Shown here piece after piece: positions 1 to 5,560 of a stretch of 6,724 nt of DNA. This DNA comes from CBDCFL01 sp050300875 (GTDB lineage: Bacteria > Pseudomonadota > Alphaproteobacteria > Rhodobacterales > Rhodobacteraceae). The stretch is from the NCBI GenBank assembly GCA_050300875.1, contig JBNKYL010000289.1:1-6724 (forward strand), given 5' to 3'. The notes below the pieces were generated by a model. It was not told the origin of the DNA and made no database searches. It saw only the letters and a list, made by a program, of their open reading frames with translations. Made by a program: the position numbers and the translations under genes. How positions within the stretch are numbered: position 1 is the first letter of the stretch; every line of letters starts with the position of its first letter.

Positions 1-1052
1 AGGCCCTGGCCCTGGTAATTGGATTTGATCCCCGCGCCATAGACGGCCTGCGGCACCTCGGCCATGCGTTCATAAACCAGCCGTCCCACGACCTGCCCGT
101 GTTCCAGCACGAAGGGGGCTTCGTGGCAGCGCACTTCCAGAACGCCACGTGACCCGGCGCCGCCAGCACCTGACCAGCCGAAACCGGGATCGAAAAAACC
201 CGCGTAATGGACGCGGAATTCGCCGACCATGGCGAGGTAAGGCGCCATTTCGGCGGCATAGGCAGGCGGAATGGTGATCGCTTCGCGGCTGACGAGGATA
301 TAGAAGGCACCTGGGTCCAGGATAAGGTGGCCATCGGTCGAATGGAGCGGTTCCCAGAAATCGGCGGGGTCGTAATGTCCAAGCTTGGACAGGTCGATGA
401 TGCCGGTGTGCCGCTTGGCGCGGTAGCCGGCCAGAGTGCCATTGGCCGGGGCCAGATCGACGGAAAAGCCCAGCCCGCCGGAAATCACCGGATCGCCCGA
501 CACGATCGGCGTTTCGGCATGGAGCGCGGCGAGTTCAGCGTCGGTCAGCACCGTCTGGCCGCGCCGGAACAGCATTTGCGTCAGCGTCAGGCCGGGATGG
601 ACGACGACCGAGAAGCTCTTGGGGCAAATCTCTGCATAAAGCGGGCCGTCATAGCCATCGGCAACGCGGTCGAATTCAACCCCCTGATCGGTGATGATCC
701 GGGTCAGCAGGTCGAGCCGCCCGGTCGAAGATTTTGCCGAAGAAGCAGCGCGCAAGCCTTTGGGAAGGCGCAGCTTTTCCATCAGGGGCACGACATAGAC
801 GCAACCCTTTTCCAGCACCGCGCCGCCTGACAGGTCAAGCCGGTGCATGGTAAATTCGTCCAGCCGTTCGGTGACGGTTTTGCCTGGGCCGGTCAGAAAT
901 GAGGCCCGCACGCGGAAAGCTTCAGCCCCAAGGCGCAGGTCCAGCGAGGCGGGTTGCACCTGTTCGGGGGTGATCGGGCCATCGGCGGAAATGGCGCCAT
1001 CTGCGATCAGCGCGCCAATCATCCGGTCGGACAATACCCCGTCTGCTGCCAT
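1..1052 (-). CDS. dcd: 2'-deoxycytidine 5'-triphosphate deaminase, two-domain form (3' end cut by window edge)
   Basis: The gene is open to the left edge: 350 full codons are visible and probably about ten are missing. The enzyme deaminates dCTP to dUTP in the cytoplasm, feeding dTMP synthesis. The protein is about twice the length of E. coli Dcd and appears to hold two dUTPase-fold units, as in the long alphaproteobacterial family. Unit 1 (about residues 75-170) has KSSTGRLDL at 107-115, which resembles the RSSLARLGL motif of E. coli Dcd, followed by a DGYDGPLYAEI segment whose Glu141 aligns with the catalytic Glu. Unit 2 (about 240-350) has FDPGFGW at 287-293 and VLEVRCHE at 304-311, matching the second half of the same motif set, but lacks an SSxxR motif. 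The start ATG at 1052 has AAGG eight bases upstream and gives the expected N-terminus (GVLSDR). It lies just after the tRNA-Pro terminator. The family call is firm; the residue roles are inferred by alignment by eye. Confidence 0.93.
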   Translation of the reverse strand, partial: MAADGVLSDRMIGALIADGAISADGPITPEQVQPASLDLRLGAEAFRVRASFLTGPGKTVTERLDEFTMHRLDLSGGAVLEKGCVYVVPLMEKLRLPKGLRAASSAKSSTGRLDLLTRIITDQGVEFDRVADGYDGPLYAEICPKSFSVVVHPGLTLTQMLFRRGQTVLTDAELAALHAETPIVSGDPVISGGLGFSVDLAPANGTLAGYRAKRHTGIIDLSKLGHYDPADFWEPLHSTDGHLILDPGAFYILVSREAITIPPAYAAEMAPYLAMVGEFRVHYAGFFDPGFGWSGAGGAGSRGVLEVRCHEAPFVLEHGQVVGRLVYERMAEVPQAVYGAGIKSNYQGQG

Positions 1053-1064
1053 GACCCCCGCCTT

Positions 1065-1100
1065 AACAAAAACGCCCGCCGCCAGAACCGGCGCGGGCGT
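1065..1100 (-). terminator. Intrinsic terminator after tRNA-Pro
   Basis: Read on the minus strand, an arm ACGCCCGC-GCC pairs with GGC-G-GCGGGCGT, giving about 11 base pairs with one bulged G and a six-base loop. It is followed directly by TTTTTGTT. The hairpin starts 12 nt after the tRNA CCA end, which is normal for ending a tRNA transcript. The T tract ends only 15 nt before the dcd ATG, so any dcd message started upstream must pass through it. Confidence 0.85.
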
Positions 1101-1112
1101 GGATCGGTGTTT

Positions 1113-1189
1113 TGGTCGGGCTAGCAGGACTTGAACCTGCGACCTTCCGTCCCCCAGACGGACGCGCTACCAGACTGCGCCATAGCCCG
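1113..1189 (-). tRNA. tRNA-Pro (anticodon GGG)
   Basis: The 77-nt gene folds into a full cloverleaf. The acceptor stem is CGGGCTA/TAGCCCG and the D stem is GCGC/GCGC around a loop containing TGGTA. The anticodon stem is TCCGT/ACGGA with loop CTGGGGG, so the anticodon is GGG. The variable loop is AGGTC and the T stem is GCAGG/CCTGC with TTCAAGT. The CCA end is encoded (1113-1115), and the C1-G72 pair with A73 is typical of bacterial proline tRNAs. It reads CCC and CCU codons, CCC being common in GC-rich genomes. It sits between merR and dcd on the same strand, with its own promoter candidate upstream and a terminator downstream. Confidence 0.96.
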
Positions 1190-1200
1190 ACACGGGGGCC

Positions 1201-1229
1201 TATGTAACGGTTTTTCGGGCGGGGACAAG
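1201..1229 (-). promoter_or_regulatory. Candidate sigma-70 type promoter of tRNA-Pro
   Basis: On the minus strand CTTGTC (1224-1229) is followed after exactly 17 bases by TACATA (1201-1206), and the mature tRNA begins 11 bases further on. The -35 is close to the alphaproteobacterial CTTGAC consensus; the -10 is moderate. Spacing and position fit a tRNA promoter with a leader of about five bases. No terminator was found between merR and this point, so read-through from merR is also possible. Confidence 0.55.
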
Positions 1230-1256
1230 CCCCAAGGACAGCCATGAACCGCGCGC

Positions 1257-2021
1257 CTATTCCGCGCTGCGTCGCATCCGTTCGCGCAAGCGGACCATGC
1301 GTTCGAAAAGCGGGGCCAGGCGTTCGGGTTCGGGTGGTGCGGCGCGACGCGCGCGCGCATCGCGCAGGCGGTTCATCACCAGCACGATGTCGGGCGGCGG
1401 GGCGGAAAGGTTAGTGGCTTCGTCGGGGTCCGCCGGATCGTCGGGGATTTCCGGCGCGACGATCTGCGCGCCTGGTTCGGGTTCTGGTTCCGGTTCCGGT
1501 TCGGGGGCCGGGGTCGTTTCGGGTCTGCGCGAGGCGAAGAGCGGTGTGTCGCCGGCGTCGGGCGCGCCCTCGCCAGCGTCGTCACCCGCGTCGGCGTCGT
1601 TGTCGAGCGAGGCGGCAAAGATCGCTTCGGTGTCTTCGGGTGTTACCTCTGCCGCCAGATCGGGCGTCAGCAGAACGACATTGTCGGGCGCATCGGGTTC
1701 GGCATCGATTTCAATCGGGGCTTCGCCTTCGATGGCGTCGGTGAAGTCGAGAGAGTGGGAAAACCCGGCGACATGTTTCACGCCTTCTTCGCGGATCAGT
1801 TTCTGCACGCCGCGAATGGTCATGCCGTCATCGTGGAGCAATTTGCGGATGCCGCCCAGAAGCAGCATGTCATTGGGGCGATAGTAGCGCCGTCCGCCCG
1901 CCCGTTTGACGGGCTTGACCTGCGCGAAGCGGCTTTCCCAAAAGCGCAGCACATGGGCAGGAACGCCCAGCCAATCTGCCACCTCGGATATGGTGCGGAA
2001 AGCCTCGGGCGATTTTTCCAT
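1257..2021 (-). CDS. MerR-family transcriptional regulator with long acidic Pro/Glu-rich tail
   Basis: The 254-residue protein has a MerR-type winged helix-turn-helix at its N-terminus: FRTISEVADWLGVPAHVLRFWE at about 8-29, then the wing with GGRRYY at 42-47 and a helix around 60-80. The middle (about 92-215) is acidic, low in complexity and probably disordered, with an uninterrupted Pro-Glu run at about 173-183. A short basic helical patch closes the protein (LAPLFERMVRLRERMRR, 235-251). There is no Cys cluster of the metal-sensing MerR kind and no recognisable ligand domain. The gene follows ihfA by 14 bp, and its GAGG ribosome site overlaps the ihfA stop, so the two are probably cotranscribed. 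This neighbour relationship recurs in alphaproteobacteria, but the target genes and effector are, to my knowledge, not established. The DNA-binding call is strong; the function is unknown. Confidence 0.88.
   Translation of the reverse strand: MEKSPEAFRTISEVADWLGVPAHVLRFWESRFAQVKPVKRAGGRRYYRPNDMLLLGGIRKLLHDDGMTIRGVQKLIREEGVKHVAGFSHSLDFTDAIEGEAPIEIDAEPDAPDNVVLLTPDLAAEVTPEDTEAIFAASLDNDADAGDDAGEGAPDAGDTPLFASRRPETTPAPEPEPEPEPEPGAQIVAPEIPDDPADPDEATNLSAPPPDIVLVMNRLRDARARRAAPPEPERLAPLFERMVRLRERMRRSAE
1474..1503. repeat. Five tandem hexamers GGTTCN inside merR
   Basis: Five consecutive copies of GGTTCG/T/C run without a break. On the coding (minus) strand each reads as a Glu-Pro codon pair and builds the Pro-Glu run of the MerR protein. 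The unit is six bases, so copy-number change by slippage would keep the frame and only alter linker length. Confidence 0.85.
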
Positions 2022-2035
2022 AAGCGTCGGGTGCC

Positions 2036-2338
2036 TCAGGCCTTGTTGCCCGCGGCGACCCGTTCCTTCATCAGGTGCGAGGGCCGGAAGGTCAGAACGC
2101 GCCGGGGCGAGATCGGGACCTCTTCCCCGGTTTTCGGGTTGCGACCCATGCGGGCGGTTTTGGCGCGGACCGAGAATGTGCCGAACGAGGAAATCTTTAC
2201 GCTTTCCCCGCGCACCAGTGCGTCGGACATGTGTTGCAGCACACTTTCGACAAGTTCCGACGATTCATTTCGCGAAAGTCCAACTTCGCGGAACACGGCT
2301 TCGGTCAAATCCATTCTGGTCAGTGTATTATCGCTCAT
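2036..2338 (-). CDS. ihfA: Integration host factor subunit alpha
   Basis: The 100-residue protein is one half of the IHF heterodimer, which bends DNA sharply at specific sites and takes part in replication, recombination and sigma-54 transcription. The whole HU/IHF fold is present: the helical N-terminal part (LTEAVFREVGLSRNESSELVES), the KISSFGTFSVR strand at 48-58, the DNA-binding arm with GRNPKTGEEVPI at 65-76 (Pro68 being the predicted intercalating residue), and the C-terminal FRPSHLMKERV helix. The specific VPI and RRVLTFRPS sequences favour IHF alpha over HU or IHF beta. The length is normal. The start at 2338 gives the usual MS-x-x-TLTRMDL N-terminus and has GGGGA a few bases upstream. 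It lies downstream of fabH on the same strand, but a good promoter in the 98-bp gap suggests its own expression. The partner gene ihfB is not in the window. Confidence 0.96.
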   Translation of the reverse strand: MSDNTLTRMDLTEAVFREVGLSRNESSELVESVLQHMSDALVRGESVKISSFGTFSVRAKTARMGRNPKTGEEVPISPRRVLTFRPSHLMKERVAAGNKA

Positions 2339-2364
2339 GCTATCCCCGTCGGTCTATTTTTCTC

Positions 2365-2394
2365 AGCATATGTTTTTGCAAAAAGCCAAGTCAA
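2365..2394 (-). promoter_or_regulatory. Candidate promoter of ihfA-merR
   Basis: Reading on the minus strand, TTGACT (2389-2394) and TATGCT (2365-2370) are 18 bases apart. They match five and four of six positions of the standard boxes. Transcription would begin near 2357, leaving a leader of about 20 nt with GGGGA before the ATG. The spacer holds the perfect 12-bp palindrome TTTTTGCAAAAA (2373-2384), and the stretch is AT-rich in an otherwise GC-rich region. Confidence 0.65.
2373..2384. repeat. 12-bp AT-rich palindrome in the ihfA promoter spacer
   Basis: TTTTTGCAAAAA is a perfect inverted repeat located between the -35 and -10 boxes. It may be an operator, a bent A-tract element, or chance; the sequence alone does not decide. 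It is too short and too lacking in GC pairs to act as a terminator for fabH. Confidence 0.4.
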
Positions 2395-2436
2395 TGCGGT
2401 AACTTGCAGGAATGCGCTGACGCGGCGGCAATCGGC

Positions 2437-3408
2437 CTACCAGCGCAGGACGACTGCGCCCCAGGCGAGCCCGCCACCGATGGCTTCCGCGACCAGCAAA
2501 TCGCCCGGTTTGAACTTGCCTTCTGCATTGGCGACCGACAGGGCCAGCGGGATGGATGCGGCGGATGTATTTCCGTGATCCTGCACCGTGACCACGACCT
2601 GATCCATCGGGATGCCCATCTTCTGGGCGGTGGACTTGATGATCCGCAGATTCGCCTGATGGGGCACGACCCAATCCACGTCGGAATCGGAAAGTCCCAC
2701 TCTTTCCAATGCCTTATGAGCCGTATTTGCCAGTTTTTCGACGGCGTGGCGGAACACTTCCTTGCCCTGCATCCGCAGGTATCCTGTGTTCTGGCTGGAT
2801 ACACCGCCATCGACATACAGCAGGTCGCGATAGCGCCCGTCTGAATTGAGGTCGACCGACAATATGCCACGATCCTGCGCGGTGCCGTTGCCATCCTGAG
2901 CCTCGAGCACGACAGCCCCGGCACCGTCGCCAAAGAGCACGCAGGTGGCGCGGTCGGTCCAGTCGAGGATTTTCGAAAAAGTTTCGGCGCCGATCACCAG
3001 AACGCGGTTGGCCTGGCCAGAAAGAATCATCGCGTTGGCATTGGCCAGCGCAAAGATGAAGCCCGCGCAGACCGCCTGCACGTCGAAGGCAAAGCCCTGT
3101 TCCATGCCCAAAGCGTCCTGCACCATGGTGGCGGCAGACGGGAAAGTGAGGTCTGCGGTCGAGGTCGCGACGATGACGGCGTCTATATCAGCGGGCGTCA
3201 GCCCGGCATTGTCGAGCGCGGCACGCGCGGCGCGGGCAGCCATGGATGACGTGGTTTCGCCTTCGGCAGCGAAATGGCGCCTTTCGATGCCGCTGCGCGA
3301 CCGGATCCATTCATCGGTCGTGTCCAGCGTCTTTTCGAATTCGCTGTTCGGCACCACGCGTTCGGGCAAATAATGCCCGACGCCTTTTACGACGGCCCTG
3401 ATGGTCAT
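2437..3408 (-). CDS. fabH: Beta-ketoacyl-ACP synthase III
   Basis: FabH condenses acetyl-CoA (or another short acyl-CoA) with malonyl-ACP and so starts type II fatty acid synthesis in the cytoplasm. The 323-residue protein has the thiolase fold with the complete catalytic triad: Cys114 in AVCAGF, His250 in PHQANLRI, and Asn280 in HGNTSAASIPLAL. These correspond to Cys112, His244 and Asn274 of the E. coli enzyme. The nucleotide-site Trp33-Arg36 segment (DEWIRSRSGIERR) and the GGGLAWGAVVLRW C-terminus are also present. The start ATG at 3408 overlaps the plsX stop as ATGA, so translation is probably coupled to plsX and the two are certainly positioned for one transcript. The length is normal and nothing is missing. 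No clear intrinsic terminator follows, so some read-through into ihfA is likely. Confidence 0.97.
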   Translation of the reverse strand: MTIRAVVKGVGHYLPERVVPNSEFEKTLDTTDEWIRSRSGIERRHFAAEGETTSSMAARAARAALDNAGLTPADIDAVIVATSTADLTFPSAATMVQDALGMEQGFAFDVQAVCAGFIFALANANAMILSGQANRVLVIGAETFSKILDWTDRATCVLFGDGAGAVVLEAQDGNGTAQDRGILSVDLNSDGRYRDLLYVDGGVSSQNTGYLRMQGKEVFRHAVEKLANTAHKALERVGLSDSDVDWVVPHQANLRIIKSTAQKMGIPMDQVVVTVQDHGNTSAASIPLALSVANAEGKFKPGDLLVAEAIGGGLAWGAVVLRW

Positions 3409-4514
3409 GTTGCCCCGCTGCCTGCGCCTGCCTGTTCTTCGTTGGCGGCATCTTGGCTTGCTGCAACGGTGGATGCAACCCGTGCTGCAAGCCTTTCTGT
3501 GAACCCGGTTTCCGCCAATCGTACGGCCAGCCCGATGGCCGCCGCGATGCCGGTGGCGTCCGCTGAGCCGTGGCTTTTGATGACCGTGCCGTTCAGGCCC
3601 AGAAACACCCCGCCATTGACCCGGCGCGGATCGATGCGATGGTTCAGGCGCCGCAGCGAGGTATAGGCCAGCAGCGCCGCGATCCTGGACAGCGGCGTGG
3701 CGCGGAAGGCTTCGCGCAGAAACTGGCCGATCAGGCTGGCCGTGCCTTCGCCGGTCTTCAGCGCGACGTTGCCGGTGAAGCCGTCTGTCACGATTACATC
3801 GACCTTGGCGGACGGGATATCGCCGCCTTCGACGAAGCCCACGAAATCGAAACTGGCGGCATCGGCCTGGGCTTCGACCAGTTCATAGGCGTCTTTCAAT
3901 TCTTGCCGGCCCTTGTGTTCTTCGGTGCCGACATTCAGCAGGCCGATGCGGGGGCGGGCCATGCCCATGCCGTTGCGGGCATAGGAGGCACCCATCAGCG
4001 CATACTGCAGCAGGTCGGGCGCATCGGCGCGGATATCGGCGCCCACGTCCAGCATGACGTTGAAGCCGCTGGGGTTCTTCGACGGCCACAGGCAGGCGAT
4101 GGCGGGCCGGTTCACGCCGGGCAGCTTGCGCAGGCGCAGCATCGACACGGCCATCAGCGCGCCGGTATTGCCGCAGCTCACGGCCATGGCGGCCTCACCT
4201 TCGCGCACGGCGTCGATGGTGGCCCACATCGACGTGCCCTTGCCGTTGCGCATCACGTGGGACGGCTTGTCATCCATCGCAACCACGCCATCGGCATGGC
4301 GCACGGTGACGCGGTCGGTCAGCTTCCAACGTGCTACCAGCCGTTTCAGGTCGGCTTCGGGCCCGTGCAGGATGTAGGAAATTCGGTCATTTTCGGCCGC
4401 AAAACGTGCAATACCGGCGACTACAGCCGCCGGTCCACGATCACCGCCCATTGCGTCAACAGAAATGACGGTGCGCCGTGCACCCGTGTCAGCCCGATGT
4501 TCGGCTGTGCTCAT
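3405..4514 (-). CDS. plsX: Phosphate acyltransferase PlsX
   Basis: PlsX converts acyl-ACP and phosphate to acyl-phosphate, the donor used by PlsY to make 1-acyl-glycerol-3-phosphate. It is a cytosolic, membrane-associated enzyme linking fatty acid to phospholipid synthesis. The 369-residue protein shows the family landmarks in order: ISVDAMGGDRGP at 17-28, SHVMRNGKGTSMW at 85-97, SCGNTGALMA at 113-122, LDVGAD at 155-160, LLNVGTEEHKG at 192-202, IVTDGFTGNVALKTGEG at 241-257, and GGVFLGLNGTVIKSHGSAD at 301-319. The polar N-terminal 15 residues and the Ala-rich tail after about 345 are weakly conserved extensions. The chosen ATG at 4514 is preceded by CGGGGATC. It lies 27 bp after rpmF and overlaps fabH by four bases. 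Confidence 0.97.
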   Translation of the reverse strand: MSTAEHRADTGARRTVISVDAMGGDRGPAAVVAGIARFAAENDRISYILHGPEADLKRLVARWKLTDRVTVRHADGVVAMDDKPSHVMRNGKGTSMWATIDAVREGEAAMAVSCGNTGALMAVSMLRLRKLPGVNRPAIACLWPSKNPSGFNVMLDVGADIRADAPDLLQYALMGASYARNGMGMARPRIGLLNVGTEEHKGRQELKDAYELVEAQADAASFDFVGFVEGGDIPSAKVDVIVTDGFTGNVALKTGEGTASLIGQFLREAFRATPLSRIAALLAYTSLRRLNHRIDPRRVNGGVFLGLNGTVIKSHGSADATGIAAAIGLAVRLAETGFTERLAARVASTVAASQDAANEEQAGAGSGAT

Positions 4515-4541
4515 GATCCCCGGCGCAGGATGGTTCGGCCT

Positions 4542-4751
4542 TTACGCCGCATCCTCGTCGTCCAGGTCAATTTCATTGGCCTGTGCAACGATTTCCCGGT
4601 CTGCGTAATGGCCGCAGGAAGGGCAGATGTGGTGCGGGCGCTTCAGCTCGCCACAATTCGGGCATTCGGCAGGATTGCCGGCAACCAGTGAATCGTGCGC
4701 GCGGCGCATGTTCCGCTTCGAGCGGGTAACTCGGTTCTGAGGGACAGCCAT
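4542..4751 (-). CDS. rpmF: 50S ribosomal protein L32
   Basis: The 69-residue protein begins MAVPQNRVTRSKRNMRRAHD, the typical basic L32 N-terminus, and carries a zinc ribbon with Cys30-x2-Cys33 and Cys43-x2-Cys46 (CPNC and CPSC). It then has the GHYADREIV motif and an acidic tail typical of alphaproteobacteria. It binds the large subunit near the domain V region of 23S rRNA. The start is placed at 4751 because MAV-x-QNR is the conserved N-terminus and GAGG lies eight bases upstream; an in-frame ATG 45 bases earlier would add an unconserved tail. The gene sits in the widespread yceD-rpmF-plsX-fabH order. The four-Cys (zinc-dependent) form is present. Confidence 0.97.
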   Translation of the reverse strand: MAVPQNRVTRSKRNMRRAHDSLVAGNPAECPNCGELKRPHHICPSCGHYADREIVAQANEIDLDDEDAA

Positions 4752-4870
4752 GTCAACAACCTCGGGTCTATTCGTGTCAGTTTCGGTGTCGCGCATGGCA
4801 CGACCGGATTCGCGTTTCAGGCCTGTTTACGCGGCTTGGCGGGGCCTGTCCAATCCAACCTGCGAAAGAA
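4752..4870 (-). other. rpmF 5' leader region, possibly structured
   Basis: If the upstream promoter candidate is right, the rpmF message has a leader of roughly 120 nt. It contains GGATT (4852-4856) pairing with AATCC (4806-4810), and CGCGT (4829-4833) pairing with ACGCG (4811-4815). The two stems abut on one side and leave an 18-nt arm (4834-4851) on the other. A further hairpin lies at 4784-4806 (CGG-TCG pairing with CGA-CA-CCG), sharing one base with the first. No convincing small ORF is seen. In GC-rich DNA some pairing is expected by chance, so regulation is only a possibility. Confidence 0.35.
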
Positions 4871-4876
4871 GCGCGG

Positions 4877-4904
4877 AACATAGTCATATTCCGGTGTCAT
4901 GCAA
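4877..4904 (-). promoter_or_regulatory. Candidate promoter of rpmF-plsX-fabH
   Basis: On the minus strand, CTTGCAT (4899-4905; counted here from TTGCAT) is followed after 16 bases by TATGTT (4877-4882), the latter inside CTATGTT. It begins immediately after the yceD stop codon. It would give rpmF and the lipid genes a start point separate from the yceD promoter. Confidence 0.5.
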
Positions 4905-4912
4905 GCGGTTTT

Positions 4913-5479
4913 TCAGCCGTCGCTTTCGGCGTCGTCCGACAGCGATTTTTTAAGCGCCGCAAGGCCCGCGAAGGGCCGCGCATCTTCGTCGGTCATCGCC
5001 TGCTGGCCGGGTTCGGTAAACAGCGCCGCGTCCAGTTCGACGCCTTCCTTGCGGGGATAGGGCGGCAGGGCCAGCGCCAGGGCTTCGGCCATGATCTGGC
5101 CGGGGTCGATGGTGGTGCCAAGTGCTTCGGTCGTGTCGTCTTCGGGCATTTCGGTTTCGCTGCCGTGGTCCGGTTCGACATAGTCAGCCACGAAAAGCCG
5201 CATTACGGGTTCTTCGATCCGCGTGGTCACCGGGTCCAGGGTGACCACGCATTCCTGCAACACCGTCGCGCCAAGCTGGCCCTGAAAAAGCCAATCGCGG
5301 CTGGAGGCGGGGGTGACCTCGCCGGTCAGGCGCAGCTTGCGGATCGCCGGAATGCCCAGATCGGTGGCCAGCGCGGCGCGGGTTGCCGCGTCGGGTTGCA
5401 GATCGACCGCAAGGCGTTTCTTGCCGTGCAGGTCTGCGACGGTGACGGGGGCCAGCCAGGGGGTGTTTCGCTGCGCCAT
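4913..5479 (-). CDS. yceD: DUF177 / YceD family protein
   Basis: The 188-residue cytoplasmic protein belongs to the YceD (DUF177) family, whose members are linked to 23S rRNA accumulation or large-subunit assembly and are usually encoded just before rpmF, as here. Landmarks are the C77VVTLDPVTTRIEEPV strand region at 77-92, the acidic segment 102-118, the helix TTIDPGQIMAEALALALPPYP at 122-142, and the near C-terminal RPFAGLAALKKSL at 168-180. Many bacterial homologues have a Cys-x2-Cys pair at the first landmark; this one has a single Cys, as I recall for alphaproteobacterial members. The ATG at 5479 has AAGG only three bases upstream, a short spacing. The gene diverges from bamE, sharing an 81-bp promoter region. 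Confidence 0.9.
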   Translation of the reverse strand: MAQRNTPWLAPVTVADLHGKKRLAVDLQPDAATRAALATDLGIPAIRKLRLTGEVTPASSRDWLFQGQLGATVLQECVVTLDPVTTRIEEPVMRLFVADYVEPDHGSETEMPEDDTTEALGTTIDPGQIMAEALALALPPYPRKEGVELDAALFTEPGQQAMTDEDARPFAGLAALKKSLSDDAESDG

Positions 5480-5484
5480 GGGCC

Positions 5485-5513
5485 TTACGCTTTCTTGATC
5501 AGGCGGTTATGCT
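5485..5513 (+). promoter_or_regulatory. Weak candidate promoter of bamE
   Basis: TATGCT at 5508-5513 could be a -10 box, with TTACGC at 5485-5490 at 17-base spacing as a poor -35 partner. TTGATC (5495-5500) with the less convincing ATAAGC region is an alternative. A promoter must lie in this 81-bp gap because yceD is divergent, but the exact boxes are uncertain. Confidence 0.28.
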
Positions 5514-5523
5514 GGGATAAGCC

Positions 5524-5552
5524 GACATAGAAGTGCGGCGTTGCCGGGGCAA
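5524..5552 (-). promoter_or_regulatory. Candidate promoter of yceD
   Basis: Reading leftward, TTGCCC (5547-5552, preceded by C) is followed after 17 bases by TATGTC (5524-5529, preceded by C). The layout closely resembles the rpmF promoter candidate. It would give a yceD leader of about 38 nt. Its -35 box reaches to within eight bases of the bamE start codon and overlaps the bamE ribosome site. Confidence 0.5.
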
Positions 5553-5560
5553 GGGGGCAG

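Noticed and set aside
207..830. 207-codon open frame on the plus strand
   Set aside because: It is antisense to the dCTP deaminase gene, whose minus-strand frame is open throughout and carries clear motifs.
1221..1233. GGGG-ACAAG-CCCC inverted repeat after merR as a terminator
   Set aside because: The stem is only four pairs and no T tract follows on the minus strand; part of it is better explained as the -35 box of the tRNA promoter.
1063..1360. Two short minus-strand open frames crossing the tRNA-Pro gene
   Set aside because: They overlap the tRNA and the end of merR and have no coding signature.
1297..1884. 195-codon Ser/Gly-rich open frame on the plus strand opposite merR
   Set aside because: It is a mirror of the low-complexity Pro/Glu/Asp tail of merR, with no family signature.
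2389..2401. Possible IHF site at the ihfA -35 box
   Set aside because: AGTCAATGCGGTA misses the WATCAANNNNTTR consensus at two fixed positions, and such matches are frequent by chance.
1906..2844. 312-codon open frame on the plus strand spanning ihfA and the end of fabH
   Set aside because: It crosses two well-supported genes and their promoter on the other strand, and nothing in it is recognisable.
3570..4691. 373-codon open frame on the plus strand opposite plsX
   Set aside because: It lies fully antisense to plsX, which has every family motif. Its protein is His/Gly/Ala/Gln-rich with no recognisable fold, typical of a shadow frame in GC-rich DNA.
4752..4796. Upstream in-frame ATG extending rpmF by 15 residues
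   Set aside because: L32 proteins start at the MAV-x-QNR segment; the extension is unconserved and the ribosome site fits the ATG at 4751.
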